DNA of 26,483 nucleotides from an uncultured Clostridium sp. (GCA_900540255.1 UQFE01000032.1:1-26483), one strand, 5' to 3'. Numbered from the stretch's first letter, positions 14,720 through 24,234 are shown. A program made the numbers and translations. The notes: a model not told the origin generated them from the sequence alone.

Positions 14720-16069
14720 CTATTCAACTTTTAATATTTTATTACTAAAAGCAGGTATATTAAGTTGTAGTTTGTTATTAAAAGTAGTAAAATGTTCGTT
14801 TGTATTTTTTAAATTAATTAATGATTTGTTGCTAAAAGGTACATTGAATTCAAGAATTTCATCTTTATCATCAAGATTTAATACTACTAATATCCATTTA
14901 TCATTATAGCAACGTCCAAATATAAATTGCTTATTTTTAACTAAAATTTCTTTATAGTTTCCGTGAGTTAACTCTATATTAGACTTTCTAATTGAAATTA
15001 ATTGAGAGATTTCCTTTTCTATTTTTTTTGCAAATTCATTCTTTTCATATTTTTCAAGAAAAATCTCTGGTCTAAGATTTAAGTCTGTAATTTTTCTATC
15101 ACCTTCAATTCCCCATTCACTTCCATAATAAATTGATGGAACTCCAGGAATAGTAAATAGTATTGTATAAATATTATTTAAATATTTTTTATTTGCTACC
15201 ATGGTAGCAATTCTATTTACATCATGATTATCTACGAAGTTGTATAAATTTATATTCTTATAAATACCATAATCACCAAATTCTCTATTCAATGAATAAG
15301 CAATTTCAAAGTAATTTTTATCATTATGCCCTGAATATAATCCTTTATATAATTCATAATTAGTTGCAGAATGAAGCATTTCAGGAGAAACAATAGTATT
15401 ATAATCTCCATGTATCATTTCACCCATTAACCAAAAGTTTTTCTTAAAAGAATCAGTTTTTTTACGTAATTCTCTTATAAAATTTTTTTCTAATAAGTAA
15501 GCAACATCTAATCTTATTCCATCTATATCAAATTCATCAATCCATGTTTTTACAACAGTAAATAAATAATTTTTAACTTCAGGATTATATAAATTTAATT
15601 TAACCAAATCATAATGTCCTTCCCAACCTTCATAATAAAAGCCATCATTATAATGACTATTGCCATTAAAATTAATATTGAACCAAGAGGAATAAATAGA
15701 ATTTGATTTTTTATTTCGAACATCTTTAAAAGCCCAAAAATCCCGTCCTACATGATTAAAAACTCCATCTAAAATTACACTTATATTATTTTCATGTAAT
15801 TTAAAAACTAATTTTTTAAAATCATCATTTGTACCCAAGCGATTATCTATTTTTAGGTAATCAATTGTATCATAACCATGATAAGTTGATTGAAAAAGTG
15901 GTCCAAAATAAATTGAGTTTATACCTAAGTCTTTAAAGTGATTTATCCAATTTTTATCAATTTTATTTAATCCAAGATTTTTGGTGGATTTTTCTTTGTT
16001 ATTTATTACTCCACAAAACCCTAGAGGATATATATGATAAAATATTGCATCCTTTATTGAATTTGTCAT
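14720..16069 (-). CDS. Alpha-amylase family (GH13) glycosidase, intracellular
   Basis: GH13 alpha-glucan hydrolase (449 aa). The four GH13 regions are visible: DGVFNHVG (101-108); GIRLDVA with nucleophile Asp188; GEM with acid/base Glu217; and VDNHDVNRI with Asp283. The N-terminal YHIYPLGFCG and the GVPSIYYGSE strand are also typical. It has no signal peptide, so it should act on imported maltodextrins or internal glycogen. The compact form, lacking an N-terminal carbohydrate-binding domain, resembles neopullulanase or cyclomaltodextrinase relatives, but exact specificity cannot be read. I start it at the ATG at 16069, 7 nt after AGGAGG. A TTG seven codons upstream would place the ribosome binding site inside the coding sequence. 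It is monocistronic, and no maltose transporter or regulator gene is adjacent. Confidence 0.93.
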   Translation of the reverse strand: MTNSIKDAIFYHIYPLGFCGVINNKEKSTKNLGLNKIDKNWINHFKDLGINSIYFGPLFQSTYHGYDTIDYLKIDNRLGTNDDFKKLVFKLHENNISVILDGVFNHVGRDFWAFKDVRNKKSNSIYSSWFNINFNGNSHYNDGFYYEGWEGHYDLVKLNLYNPEVKNYLFTVVKTWIDEFDIDGIRLDVAYLLEKNFIRELRKKTDSFKKNFWLMGEMIHGDYNTIVSPEMLHSATNYELYKGLYSGHNDKNYFEIAYSLNREFGDYGIYKNINLYNFVDNHDVNRIATMVANKKYLNNIYTILFTIPGVPSIYYGSEWGIEGDRKITDLNLRPEIFLEKYEKNEFAKKIEKEISQLISIRKSNIELTHGNYKEILVKNKQFIFGRCYNDKWILVVLNLDDKDEILEFNVPFSNKSLINLKNTNEHFTTFNNKLQLNIPAFSNKILKVE

Positions 16070-16112
16070 TTTATAACCTCCTAAAATCAATTACAATAAT
16101 CATAAAATTTAA

Positions 16113-16139
16113 TTTATACCATATAATATATAATATCAA
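16113..16139 (-). promoter_or_regulatory. Probable promoter of the GH13 gene
   Basis: Minus strand -10 TATAAA (16113-16118) preceded by TGG (extended -10). TTGATA (16134-16139) lies at a short 15-nt spacing. The extended -10 makes it plausible despite the spacing. Confidence 0.45.
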
Positions 16140-16171
16140 AAAACTAATAATATTCCCCTATAGTTACTATT

Positions 16172-16211
16172 AATTAATATTACAATAATGTTTAAATTTG
16201 TAATATTAATT
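16172..16211. repeat. 14-bp inverted repeat upstream of the GH13 gene
   Basis: Perfect AT-rich arms AATTAATATTACAA (16172-16185) and TTGTAATATTAATT (16198-16211) flank a 12-nt spacer. On the plus strand they are followed by a run of T (16210-16218), which gives the form of a plus-strand terminator, although no plus-strand gene precedes it. It lies just upstream of the GH13 promoter, so an upstream operator is the alternative. The rest of the 297-nt gap between 16069 and 16367 holds only the GH13 promoter and the accA terminator. Confidence 0.5.
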
Positions 16212-16317
16212 TTTTTTAAAATTAAAGTGTATAAAACGAAAAAACTGGTAATAATTATTAATGTAGATACATTTTGTATGTTGAGCTACACATACCTCTG
16301 TATAATTACCTTAAAAC

Positions 16318-16352
16318 AAAGAAGCAAGTTATTAAATTTAACTTGCTTCTTT
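16318..16352 (-). terminator. Intrinsic terminator of the fab/acc operon
   Basis: Perfect 14-bp arms AAAGAAGCAAGTTA (16318-16331) and TAACTTGCTTCTTT (16339-16352) around a 7-nt loop. The minus strand continues as TTTGTTTTAA. It starts 14 nt after the accA stop. Confidence 0.85.
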
Positions 16353-16366
16353 AAATATCTATTTAA

Positions 16367-17161
16367 TTAAAAAAATTTTCTATATCTATTATATCTTTTT
16401 TCTAAAAGATCATTTATATCAAGTGATTTTAAATTATTAATTTCAACTATTAAAGAACTTTTTAATTCTTTAACAACTGATTTTATATCATTTTGAGCTC
16501 CACCAGAAGGCTCAGTTATTATTTTTTCAATTATACCCTTATTAAGTAAATCGTAAGAAGTTATTCCCATTATTTCAGCAACTTCCTTTGCTTTAGATGA
16601 ATCCTTTAATAATATAGATGCAAAACCTTCAGGTGATAAAATAGAATAAACTGAATTTTCTAAAGCCCATACTTTATCACCACAAGCTAGCGCAATTGCA
16701 CCTCCACTTCCACCTTCACCTATTATAATTGAAATTATAGGAACTTTAACTCTTGCAATTTCAAATAGATTTCTTGCAATTGCTTCACCTTGGCCACGCT
16801 CTTCTGCTTCTACTCCACAATAAGCTCCTGATGTGTTAATAAAACAAATTACTGGTCTATTAAACTTTTCAGCTTCCTTAATCAATCTAAGAGATTTCCT
16901 ATATCCCTCTGGATAGGGAGAACCAAAATTTCGTTCCATGTTTTCTTTTAAATTTTTGCCTTTTTGAATTCCTATTATAGTAACAGGGATTTTATCTAAA
17001 AAGCCTATTCCACCTATTATAGATTTATCATCTCCATATTTCCTATCTCCATGTAATTCAAAAAAATTGTCAAAAATTAACTTTATATATTCTTCTGCAT
17101 TTGGTCGTTCAAGCATTCTTGCAATAGAAAGTCTATCCCATGCCTTAATTGCCTTGGTCAA
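16367..17161 (-). CDS. accA: Acetyl-CoA carboxylase carboxyltransferase alpha subunit
   Basis: Alpha subunit (264 aa) of the acetyl-CoA carboxylase carboxyltransferase. With AccD it moves the carboxyl group from carboxybiotin to acetyl-CoA, giving malonyl-CoA. Visible crotonase-fold signatures are [22 protein letters not shown] and [15 protein letters not shown] (oxyanion-hole glycines). The length is that of the short clostridial form. I start it at the TTG at 17161, which lies 8 nt after AGGAGG. A GTG at 17170 overlaps the ribosome binding site and is unlikely. The gene overlaps the end of accD by 17 nt, so translation of the two subunits, which must assemble in equal amounts, is probably coupled. 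It is the last gene of the operon, followed by a strong terminator. Confidence 0.96.
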   Translation of the reverse strand: MTKAIKAWDRLSIARMLERPNAEEYIKLIFDNFFELHGDRKYGDDKSIIGGIGFLDKIPVTIIGIQKGKNLKENMERNFGSPYPEGYRKSLRLIKEAEKFNRPVICFINTSGAYCGVEAEERGQGEAIARNLFEIARVKVPIISIIIGEGGSGGAIALACGDKVWALENSVYSILSPEGFASILLKDSSKAKEVAEIMGITSYDLLNKGIIEKIITEPSGGAQNDIKSVVKELKSSLIVEINNLKSLDINDLLEKRYNRYRKFF

Positions 17162-18023
17162 TAAAGTCACCTCCTATAGGCTTATGAAGCTCTAATAATA
17201 ATGAAAGTACTCCTTTCATTTCTTCTCTTTTTACTATATTATCAACAAAACCTTTTTCTAATAAAAACTCAGCGCCTTGAAAGTTATCAGGAAGCTTTTC
17301 TTTAATTGTACCTTCTATTACTCTTCTTCCCGCAAATCCAACTAAAGATTTAGGTTCAGATAAAATTATATCCCCAAGCATTGCAAAGCTTGCTGTTACT
17401 CCACCTGTAGTAGGATCAGTAAGTACTGTTATATAAAGTAATCCAGCTTCATTGAGTTTAGCTAATGCCGAACTAACCTTTGCCATTTGCATTAATGATA
17501 AAATTCCTTCTTGCATTCTAGCACCACCTGAAGCAGTAAATATTATTATTGGTAACTTTTCTTCAATAGCTTTTTCAATTGCTAATGTAATTTTTTCACC
17601 AACAACAGTTCCCATACTTCCCATCATAAAATGAGAATCCATTATACAAATCATTGCAGCATTACCGTTAATTAAGCATTTTCCAGTTACTACTGCTTCT
17701 GTAAGTGCAGATATATTCTTATTTTTATTTAGTTTTTTTTCATAACCTGGAAAATTCATAGGATTATTACTTTCCATATTTTTGTTAAACTCTATAAATG
17801 ATCCTTCATCACAAGTAAATCGTAATCTATCATAAGCAGATAATCTAAAATTACTACCGCAATTATTACAAATAAAATAATTATTTTCTAAATCCTTTTT
17901 ATACAATATTTTCCCACAGTAATCACATTTAACCCAAGCTCCATCAGGTACTATTGGAATATACTTATTATCAATAGAAGAAATATTAATTACTCCATAG
18001 TTTTTCTTTTTAAAAATTTTCAT
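17145..18023 (-). CDS. accD: Acetyl-CoA carboxylase carboxyltransferase beta subunit
   Basis: Beta subunit (292 aa) of the carboxyltransferase, partner of AccA. The N-terminal four-cysteine zinc ribbon is intact (CDYC with Cys33 and Cys36; CNNC with Cys52 and Cys55), and the family uses it to bind nucleic acid and stabilise the enzyme. The carboxyltransferase core shows [22 protein letters not shown] and [16 protein letters not shown]. The start ATG at 18023 has a GGTGAT-type ribosome binding site and lies 12 nt after the accC stop. Its 3' end holds the ribosome binding site and start codon of accA, consistent with coupling. Confidence 0.97.
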   Translation of the reverse strand: MKIFKKKNYGVINISSIDNKYIPIVPDGAWVKCDYCGKILYKKDLENNYFICNNCGSNFRLSAYDRLRFTCDEGSFIEFNKNMESNNPMNFPGYEKKLNKNKNISALTEAVVTGKCLINGNAAMICIMDSHFMMGSMGTVVGEKITLAIEKAIEEKLPIIIFTASGGARMQEGILSLMQMAKVSSALAKLNEAGLLYITVLTDPTTGGVTASFAMLGDIILSEPKSLVGFAGRRVIEGTIKEKLPDNFQGAEFLLEKGFVDNIVKREEMKGVLSLLLELHKPIGGDFIDQGN

Positions 18024-18035
18024 AATATCACCAAC

Positions 18036-19379
18036 TTACAGTTTAAATTCCTTGCTTATAAAACTTGTATCATAAGTTCCTAATCGGAATGCTTGATTTT
18101 TTAATATACTTATCTGAAATTCTATATTAGTATTTATTCCTTCTATAACAAATTCATCTAATGCACGGAGCATCTTTTTTATTGCTTCATCTCTTGATTT
18201 ACCATGGACTATTAATTTAGCAATCATAGAATCATAATTAGGAGGAATTGTATATCCGTTATAAACAGCAGTATCAACCCTAACGCCATTTCCACCAGGT
18301 AGATTTAAAAATTTAATTTTACCAGGAGATGGAGCAAATCCTAATTTAGGATTTTCAGCATTAATTCTACATTCTATTGAATGACCATCAATTTTAATAT
18401 TATCTTGAGTTAAAGAAAGTTCCATTCCATTTGCAATATTCAACTGTTCTTTAACTATATCCACTGAAGTTACCATTTCTGTTACTGGATGTTCAACTTG
18501 AATTCTAGTATTCATTTCCATAAAATAAAAATCACCATGCTTATCAAGTAAAAATTCTATTGTTCCTGCACTTTCATAATTTACAGCCTTTGCTGCATTA
18601 ACGGCTGCAGTCCCCATTTTATTTCTTAATTCATCATTTAAAATAATAGCTGGTGCCTCTTCAAGAACCTTTTGATTACGTCTTTGAATTGTACAATCTC
18701 TTTCATATAAATGAATTACATTTCCAAAGGCATCTCCTAATATTTGAACTTCTATATGACGAGGGTTTTCTATAAACTTTTCCATGTATACAGAATCATC
18801 ATTAAAATTATTTTTAGCTTCTGCTTTAGCTGTAAAATATGAATTTTCTAATTCATTTTCATTTAGAACAACTCTAATTCCTTTTCCCCCACCACCAAGG
18901 GAAGCTTTAATCATTACTGGATATCCAATCTTTTTAGCTTCAGACTTAGCTTCTTCTAAATTTCTAATAAGTCCTTCACTCCCAGGAATTATAGGAATAT
19001 TTGCATTTTTCATAATTTCTCGTGCCATAGATTTATTGCCCATTATATTTATAATTTCTTTACTAGGACCTATAAATTTTATATTACATTCTTCACACAT
19101 TCCTGCAAAACTTGCATTTTCAGATAAAAATCCGAAACCTGGATGAATCGCGTTGCAGCCAGTAATTACTGCTGCACTTAAAATATTACTTTCATTAAGA
19201 TAAGAATCTTTAGATTTAGAAGTTCCAACACAAATAGCTTCATCTGCAAGTTCAGTGTGAATAGCATTTTTATCTACTTCAGAATAAATTGCAACAGTTT
19301 TAATTCCAAGCTCTTTACAAGCACGAATAATTCTTACAGCTATTTCTCCTCTATTAGCTATTAAAACTTTTCTAATCAT
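18036..19379 (-). CDS. accC: Biotin carboxylase subunit of acetyl-CoA carboxylase
   Basis: Biotin carboxylase (447 aa) of the ATP-grasp superfamily. It uses ATP and bicarbonate to carboxylate the biotin on AccB. The N-terminal Rossmann-like domain begins KVLIANRGEIAVRIIRA, and HPGFGFLSEN is at about 79-88. The ATP-grasp glycine loop GGGGKG lies at 162-167. The metal/bicarbonate site motif EMNTRIQVEHPVTE follows, then a C-terminal domain with RINAENP. Length and motifs are those of a stand-alone AccC, not a pyruvate carboxylase. ATG at 19379 with GAGGTG upstream. It follows fabZ by 18 nt in the operon. Confidence 0.97.
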   Translation of the reverse strand: MIRKVLIANRGEIAVRIIRACKELGIKTVAIYSEVDKNAIHTELADEAICVGTSKSKDSYLNESNILSAAVITGCNAIHPGFGFLSENASFAGMCEECNIKFIGPSKEIINIMGNKSMAREIMKNANIPIIPGSEGLIRNLEEAKSEAKKIGYPVMIKASLGGGGKGIRVVLNENELENSYFTAKAEAKNNFNDDSVYMEKFIENPRHIEVQILGDAFGNVIHLYERDCTIQRRNQKVLEEAPAIILNDELRNKMGTAAVNAAKAVNYESAGTIEFLLDKHGDFYFMEMNTRIQVEHPVTEMVTSVDIVKEQLNIANGMELSLTQDNIKIDGHSIECRINAENPKLGFAPSPGKIKFLNLPGGNGVRVDTAVYNGYTIPPNYDSMIAKLIVHGKSRDEAIKKMLRALDEFVIEGINTNIEFQISILKNQAFRLGTYDTSFISKEFKL

Positions 19380-19397
19380 AAAAGCACCTCACTTAAT

Positions 19398-19814
19398 TTA
19401 ACCTACCATGAAGGTTAATTCTCCTTCACAAACCTTTTTATCATCAACATAGGCTATTCCATAACCTATACCAGCTCGTCCACGTAGTTTTGTAATCTCA
19501 ACTTCTAATCTTAATATATCTCCAGGAATTACTTTTCTTCTGAACTTAGCTTTATCTATTCCAGCAAAATATGCAATTTTTCCTTTAAATTCATTTTTAC
19601 TTAATATTGCTACAGCTCCAGTTTGAGCTAACGCTTCTATAATTAATACGCCTGGCATAACTGCTTCAGCAGGGAAATGACCCTGAAAATAGTTTTCGTT
19701 AACTGTAACATTTTTTATTGCAACTATTTTATTTCCTTCCATACTAATTACTTTATCTATTAATAGAAAAGGATATCTATGAGGCAATATTTCCTTAATT
19801 TCATTAATATCCAT
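19398..19814 (-). CDS. fabZ: 3-hydroxyacyl-ACP dehydratase FabZ
   Basis: Hot-dog fold dehydratase (138 aa) that removes water from 3-hydroxyacyl-ACP to give trans-2-enoyl-ACP. The N-terminal [13 protein letters not shown] motif is present. The catalytic pair is His46 in GHFP and Glu60 in [12 protein letters not shown]. It is the only dehydratase in the cluster, and no FabA or FabM isomerase is encoded here. The ATG at 19814 has AAGGAG about 9 nt upstream. It sits between accB and accC, interleaving elongation and carboxylase genes as is usual in clostridial fab operons. Confidence 0.97.
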   Translation of the reverse strand: MDINEIKEILPHRYPFLLIDKVISMEGNKIVAIKNVTVNENYFQGHFPAEAVMPGVLIIEALAQTGAVAILSKNEFKGKIAYFAGIDKAKFRRKVIPGDILRLEVEITKLRGRAGIGYGIAYVDDKKVCEGELTFMVG

Positions 19815-19848
19815 ATAACTATCTCCTTATTCTCTTAATTAACTATCA

Positions 19849-20325
19849 TTAAATTATCTTAAATAACTCCATGCCAAATTCCACAATATCCTCATCTTCC
19901 CTTAAAACTTCTATAATTTTTCCATCTACTTCTGAAGTTATTTCATTCATTATTTTCATTGCTTCAATAATGCATAAAACATCACCTTTTTTTACATTAC
20001 TTCCTACAGTTACATAGGAATCTCCTCCAGGTTTTGAAGAGGAATAATAAGTACCTACTAATGGTGATTTTATAATTGTAATATTTTCATCAAGAGTAGT
20101 TGCTTCATCATTAACTTCTGTAGTATTTAATTCAAAGGTTGTTTTATTAGATGATTGTAATGATGGTTCACTTAAAGAAACATCATTAATTAAATCATTA
20201 GTAGGTTTATTTTCATCATTTTTACTTAATTTTAATTTTATATCACTATCTTCTAATTCAAATACTCTTAATGATGAAGAATCTATTTCTTTAATTAAAT
20301 CCTTAATTTGGTTATAGTCTAGCAC
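19849..20325 (-). CDS. accB: Biotin carboxyl carrier protein of acetyl-CoA carboxylase
   Basis: Carrier subunit (158 aa) whose biotin arm moves between AccC and AccA/AccD. The C-terminal biotinyl domain (about 83-158) carries the attachment motif EAMKIMNE with Lys124, and the thumb-bearing form is suggested by GTYYSSSKPGGDSYVTVG before it. A flexible Ser/Thr/Asn-rich linker spans about 40-80. The N-terminal helix (LDYNQIKDLIKEID) is the family's subunit-binding region. The start is a GTG at 20325, 8 nt after GGAGGT, with no better ATG nearby. The gene follows fabF by 6 nt. Biotin ligase is not in the window. Confidence 0.97.
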   Translation of the reverse strand: MLDYNQIKDLIKEIDSSSLRVFELEDSDIKLKLSKNDENKPTNDLINDVSLSEPSLQSSNKTTFELNTTEVNDEATTLDENITIIKSPLVGTYYSSSKPGGDSYVTVGSNVKKGDVLCIIEAMKIMNEITSEVDGKIIEVLREDEDIVEFGMELFKII

Positions 20326-20331
20326 TTTAAG

Positions 20332-21567
20332 CTACCTCCATTTTTTAAATATTAGAGTTGCATTATGACCACCAAAACCTAATGAATTAGACATAGAATA
20401 TTTAATATCAACATTTTTACCTGTATTAACAACAAGATTTAAATTACACTCTGGGTCTGGGTTAAGGTAGTTTATTGTTGGTGGAACAAAGCTATCTTCT
20501 ATTGCTTTTATTGATGCAATAGCTTCTATAGCTCCTGCTGCACCTAGTAAATGACCTGTCATAGATTTTGTAGAACTAACATATGGTTTCATAAAGTCAT
20601 AACCAAAAGCCTTTTTTATTGCTAATGTTTCGACTTTGTCATTTATTTCAGTTGCTGTTCCATGTGCATTTATATAAGAGATTTCAGTACAATTAACGCT
20701 AGCGTCAGCCATTGCATCTCTCATACATCTATAAGCTCCATTTCCATCTGGACATGGTGAAGTTATATGATAGGCATCACTTGTTGTACCATATCCTACT
20801 ATTTCACAGTAAATTTTAGCTCCTCTTTTTAAGGCGCTTTCTAAATCCTCTAAAATTAACACTCCAGCACCTTCGCCCATAACAAAACCATTTCTATTTA
20901 AATCAAAAGGAATAGATGCTCTATTTCTATCTTCACTTTTACTTAATGCTGTTAGGGATTGAAATGATGAAATTCCAAATTCACAAATAGATGCTTCAGA
21001 TCCACCAGCAAAAATAATATCAGAATAACCATCCTTAATATTTCTATAAGCTTCCCCTATACAATGTGTTGAAGAGGCACATGCAGAGGTAATGCTAAAA
21101 GAGCTTCCTAAAAGTCCAAATTTAATTGCAATTGCTCCAGATGCAATATTTGATATAGACATAGGTATTGTTAAAGGAGCAACTCTATTAGGGCCTTTAT
21201 TTACTAAAGATCTGATTTGAGCTTCAATAGTAGACAATCCTCCTATACCAGAACCAACTAATACTCCAACTCTTTGCTTATTTATATTATCAAGATTAAG
21301 TTTACTATCAGCTAGAGCTTCTGTAGCTGCTACTATAGCAAATTGAGTATATCTATCCATTCTTTTAGATTCTTTTCTATCCATATATAAAGTTGGATTA
21401 AAGTCTTTAACTTCTCCAGCCATTTTAACTTTTAAATTTTCATGATTAAACAATGTTATTTCATCAATACCATTCTTAGATTCTCTAATTCCATTCCAAT
21501 ACTCTCCTACATTGTTTCCAATTGGTGTTATAGCACCAAGCCCTGTTACTACAACTCTTCTTTTCAA
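20332..21567 (-). CDS. fabF: Beta-ketoacyl-ACP synthase II (FabF)
   Basis: Condensing enzyme (411 aa) that elongates acyl-ACP with malonyl-ACP. The thiolase-fold Cys-His-His site is complete: Cys163 in TSACASSTHC, His302 in NAHGTATEIND and His339 in TGHLLGAAGAIEA. N-terminal RRVVVTGLGAITPIG and C-terminal SNSLGFGGHNATLIF are typical of FabF, and it is the only elongating synthase in the operon. The start is a TTG at 21567, 6 nt after GGGGGG. It directly begins the conserved N-terminus and no ATG is suitably placed. It lies 14 nt after fabG. Confidence 0.97.
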   Translation of the reverse strand: MKRRVVVTGLGAITPIGNNVGEYWNGIRESKNGIDEITLFNHENLKVKMAGEVKDFNPTLYMDRKESKRMDRYTQFAIVAATEALADSKLNLDNINKQRVGVLVGSGIGGLSTIEAQIRSLVNKGPNRVAPLTIPMSISNIASGAIAIKFGLLGSSFSITSACASSTHCIGEAYRNIKDGYSDIIFAGGSEASICEFGISSFQSLTALSKSEDRNRASIPFDLNRNGFVMGEGAGVLILEDLESALKRGAKIYCEIVGYGTTSDAYHITSPCPDGNGAYRCMRDAMADASVNCTEISYINAHGTATEINDKVETLAIKKAFGYDFMKPYVSSTKSMTGHLLGAAGAIEAIASIKAIEDSFVPPTINYLNPDPECNLNLVVNTGKNVDIKYSMSNSLGFGGHNATLIFKKWR

Positions 21568-21581
21568 AGTTAGCCCCCCTT

Positions 21582-22325
21582 TTATGCCATTACCATCCCA
21601 CCATCAACATTTATAACTTGACCAGTAATATAATCAGATAAATTTGATGATAAAAATAATACTAAATTAGCAACTTCTTTAGGATTACCTATCTTTTTCA
21701 TAGGTATACTTTTTAAAATTTCCTCTTTAACCCTATCAGGTAATGATTTAGTCATATCTGTATCTATATATCCAGGGGCTACAACATTAATATTTATATT
21801 TCTAGATGCTAATTCTTTCGCTACTGATTTTGAAAAACCAATTACCCCTGCCTTAGATGCAGAATAATTACTTTGACCTGCATTTCCAATTAAGCCTACA
21901 ACTGAAGATATATTTACTATTTTCCCATGTTTTTGCTTAAACATAACTTGGGATACAAATTTTGTAGTATTAAAAGTACCTTTTAAATTTACATTTAATA
22001 CATCATCAAAATCCTGATCTTTCATTCTTAAAATTAAACCATCTTTAGTTATTCCAGCATTATTTACTAATATATCAATTGAACTAAAGTGGTTTTTTAT
22101 TTCTGAAACAAAGTTTTCAACTTCGTTTGATTTACTTACATCACATTTTATAGCTAAAACGTCTGCGCCAAATTCCTTAAGAGCATTAATTAATTCTACT
22201 ATTTCATCATTATAGTTTCTATAATTAATAGCTATATTTGCTCCATTTTGTGCTAATGTTAATGCTATTTCTTTTCCAATGCCCCTTGTAGCACCAGTAA
22301 CTATAACATTTTTCCCTTTTAACAT
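21582..22325 (-). CDS. fabG: 3-oxoacyl-ACP reductase FabG
   Basis: NADPH-dependent short-chain dehydrogenase (247 aa) that reduces 3-ketoacyl-ACP in each elongation round. The cofactor motif TGATRGIG is at 10-17 and NNAG at about 88-91. The catalytic Ser141, Tyr154 and Lys158 lie in NISS and YSASK. PGYIDTDMT and the C-terminal YITGQVINVDGGMVM are typical of FabG. The ATG at 22325 overlaps the end of fabD by 7 nt, and its AAGGAG ribosome binding site lies within fabD, so the two are probably coupled. Confidence 0.97.
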   Translation of the reverse strand: MLKGKNVIVTGATRGIGKEIALTLAQNGANIAINYRNYNDEIVELINALKEFGADVLAIKCDVSKSNEVENFVSEIKNHFSSIDILVNNAGITKDGLILRMKDQDFDDVLNVNLKGTFNTTKFVSQVMFKQKHGKIVNISSVVGLIGNAGQSNYSASKAGVIGFSKSVAKELASRNININVVAPGYIDTDMTKSLPDRVKEEILKSIPMKKIGNPKEVANLVLFLSSNLSDYITGQVINVDGGMVMA

Positions 22326-23269
22326 TTAATTTCAACTCCTTCTAAAGTTTTATCAAGTGATTTTAAATCTTCAACATTAAAAATATTTAAGTTAGCTTTC
22401 TTATTTCTGCTTATTTCTTTTACAAAACTACTTAATGTTTTAGAAGGACCAATTTCAATAAATGTGTCTATACCTTCTTCAAGCATTTTTTCAATTGTCT
22501 TACTCCATTTAACTGATGATTTAACTTGTTTTTCTAAAAGTGAAGTAATTTCATTTTTATCAGTAATAAAATCTCCAGTAACATTAGTAATAACCTTTAA
22601 CTTTGGTTCATTGAATTTTATATCTTTTAAATACTCACCTAATTTTTTAGAAGCATTATTTAACATTGATGTGTGAAATGGACCAGAAACTTTTAAAGGT
22701 ATTACTTTTCTAGCACCAGCTTCTGTTAATTTAACTTGTGCTAAATTTACAGCATCTTTTTCGCCACCAATTACTATTTGATTAGGTGTATTATAATTAG
22801 CAATTTCAACTGTTCCAGCATTAGATATGCTATTTAGTATTAACTTAATTTTATCTTCACCTAATCCTATAACTGCGGCCATTGCTCCAATACCTAGGGG
22901 AACTGCTTCTTGCATTATGTGACCTCTTTTTTTTACAAGCTTAAGAGCTGTATCAAAATCAATAGCTTCACTTGCAACTAAAGCGGAATATTCACCTAAA
23001 CTTAATCCGGCAGTTATATCAGCTATAATTCCCCTTTCTTTTAAAATGCTTAAGATTGCAATTGATGTAGTTAAAATTGCAGGTTGAGTATTTTCTGTAA
23101 TATTCAACTCTTCCTTTTCACCATTAAAAATAAGATTTTTAATATCAAATCCTAATACTTCATTAGCTCTATCAAAAACATTTTTACAAACAGGATAAGC
23201 ATCATATAGCTCTTTTCCCATTCCTACATATTGGGCTCCTTGACCTGAAAAAATAAAAGCTATTTTCAT
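22319..23269 (-). CDS. fabD: Malonyl-CoA:ACP transacylase FabD
   Basis: Transfers malonyl from malonyl-CoA to the phosphopantetheine arm of AcpP, supplying the extender for FabH and FabF (316 aa). The GQGAQ motif (9-13), nucleophile Ser90 in GLSLGEYSAL and catalytic His199 in GPFHTSML are all visible, and the C-terminal IEIGPSKTL motif is intact. The ATG at 23269 has GGAGGA upstream. It lies 15 nt after fabK and overlaps fabG by 7 nt. Confidence 0.97.
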   Translation of the reverse strand: MKIAFIFSGQGAQYVGMGKELYDAYPVCKNVFDRANEVLGFDIKNLIFNGEKEELNITENTQPAILTTSIAILSILKERGIIADITAGLSLGEYSALVASEAIDFDTALKLVKKRGHIMQEAVPLGIGAMAAVIGLGEDKIKLILNSISNAGTVEIANYNTPNQIVIGGEKDAVNLAQVKLTEAGARKVIPLKVSGPFHTSMLNNASKKLGEYLKDIKFNEPKLKVITNVTGDFITDKNEITSLLEKQVKSSVKWSKTIEKMLEEGIDTFIEIGPSKTLSSFVKEISRNKKANLNIFNVEDLKSLDKTLEGVEIKC

Positions 23270-23284
23270 AAATCCTCCATTTAT

Positions 23285-24217
23285 CTATGAGTTAAAGCTT
23301 ACTTTAATGTCCTCATATTCATTAAACATTTCTTTAATTATTTCATTAACACTTTGTATTTTTGATACCATTCCAGAAATTTGACCTGCCATAAGTGAAC
23401 CATTATCAGTATCACCTTCTATAACAGCTTTTCTTAAAGCACCTTTTCCTAGTTCATCTAGTTCTTTAATACTTGCATGATTATCTTCAAGCTTTAAATA
23501 TTCTTTAGCAAGTTTATTTTTAAGAACTTGAACTGGATGTCCAGTACATCTTCCAGTAACTACAGTATCGATATCTTTAGCCTTAATAACTGCATTTTTA
23601 TAATTTTCATGTATTTGACATTCTTCTGAAGCTAAAAATCTTGTTCCAACTTGTACTGCACTTGCTCCAAGAATAAATGCAGCTGCTATTCCCCTTCCAT
23701 CAGCGATACCGCCAGCACCTATAACAGGAATATTTACAGCATCAACAACTTGCGGTAATAAAACCATAGTTGTTAATTTACCAATATGCCCCCCAGATTC
23801 ACATCCTTCAGCAATAATAGCATCAGCTCCACATCTTTCCATCCTTTTTGCTAAAGCAACTGAAGCTACAACAGGAATTACAATAATACCGGCACTCTTC
23901 CATTTATTTATATATTTACCAGGATTACCAGCCCCTGTAGTTATTACTTTTACTCCTTCTTCAATAGCTATATCTGCAAGTTCATCTGCATTATCTGATA
24001 AAAGCATAATATTTAATCCAAATGGTTTATTAGTAAGCTTTTTTGTTTTTTTTATTTCATCTCTAATATGGCTAGCAGGAGCATTAGCTCCTGCAATAAT
24101 TCCTAAGCCACCTGCATTTGATACAGCAGCAGCTAATGTACTTTCGGAAACCCAAGCCATACCACCTTGAAAAACAGGATATTTAATACCTATAAGATTA
24201 CATATATCCTTTTTCAT
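23285..24217 (-). CDS. fabK: FMN-dependent enoyl-ACP reductase FabK
   Basis: Enoyl-ACP reductase II (310 aa), a TIM-barrel flavoprotein of the nitronate monooxygenase-like family. It performs the last reduction in each elongation cycle. Visible features are YPVFQGGMAWVSE at the N-terminus, ECGESGGHIGK-like GCESGGHIG with the likely catalytic His144, and the FMN phosphate region PVIGAGGIADGRG followed by LGASAVQVGTRFLASEE. It replaces FabI, which is not present, and FabK enzymes are resistant to triclosan. I start it at the ATG at 24217, 7 nt after GGAGGT, rather than the TTG five codons upstream. It lies 17 nt after acpP. Confidence 0.96.
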   Translation of the reverse strand: MKKDICNLIGIKYPVFQGGMAWVSESTLAAAVSNAGGLGIIAGANAPASHIRDEIKKTKKLTNKPFGLNIMLLSDNADELADIAIEEGVKVITTGAGNPGKYINKWKSAGIIVIPVVASVALAKRMERCGADAIIAEGCESGGHIGKLTTMVLLPQVVDAVNIPVIGAGGIADGRGIAAAFILGASAVQVGTRFLASEECQIHENYKNAVIKAKDIDTVVTGRCTGHPVQVLKNKLAKEYLKLEDNHASIKELDELGKGALRKAVIEGDTDNGSLMAGQISGMVSKIQSVNEIIKEMFNEYEDIKVSFNS

Positions 24218-24234
24218 AGCTATTACCTCCAATA

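Noticed and set aside
16188..16370. 60-aa plus-strand frame between the GH13 gene and accA
   Set aside because: It has no ribosome binding site, runs through the 14-bp inverted repeat and the accA terminator, and its residues reflect AT-rich codons only.
18784..19146. 120-aa open frame on the plus strand opposite accC
   Set aside because: It lies fully inside an intact biotin carboxylase gene, is low-complexity and has no initiation signals.
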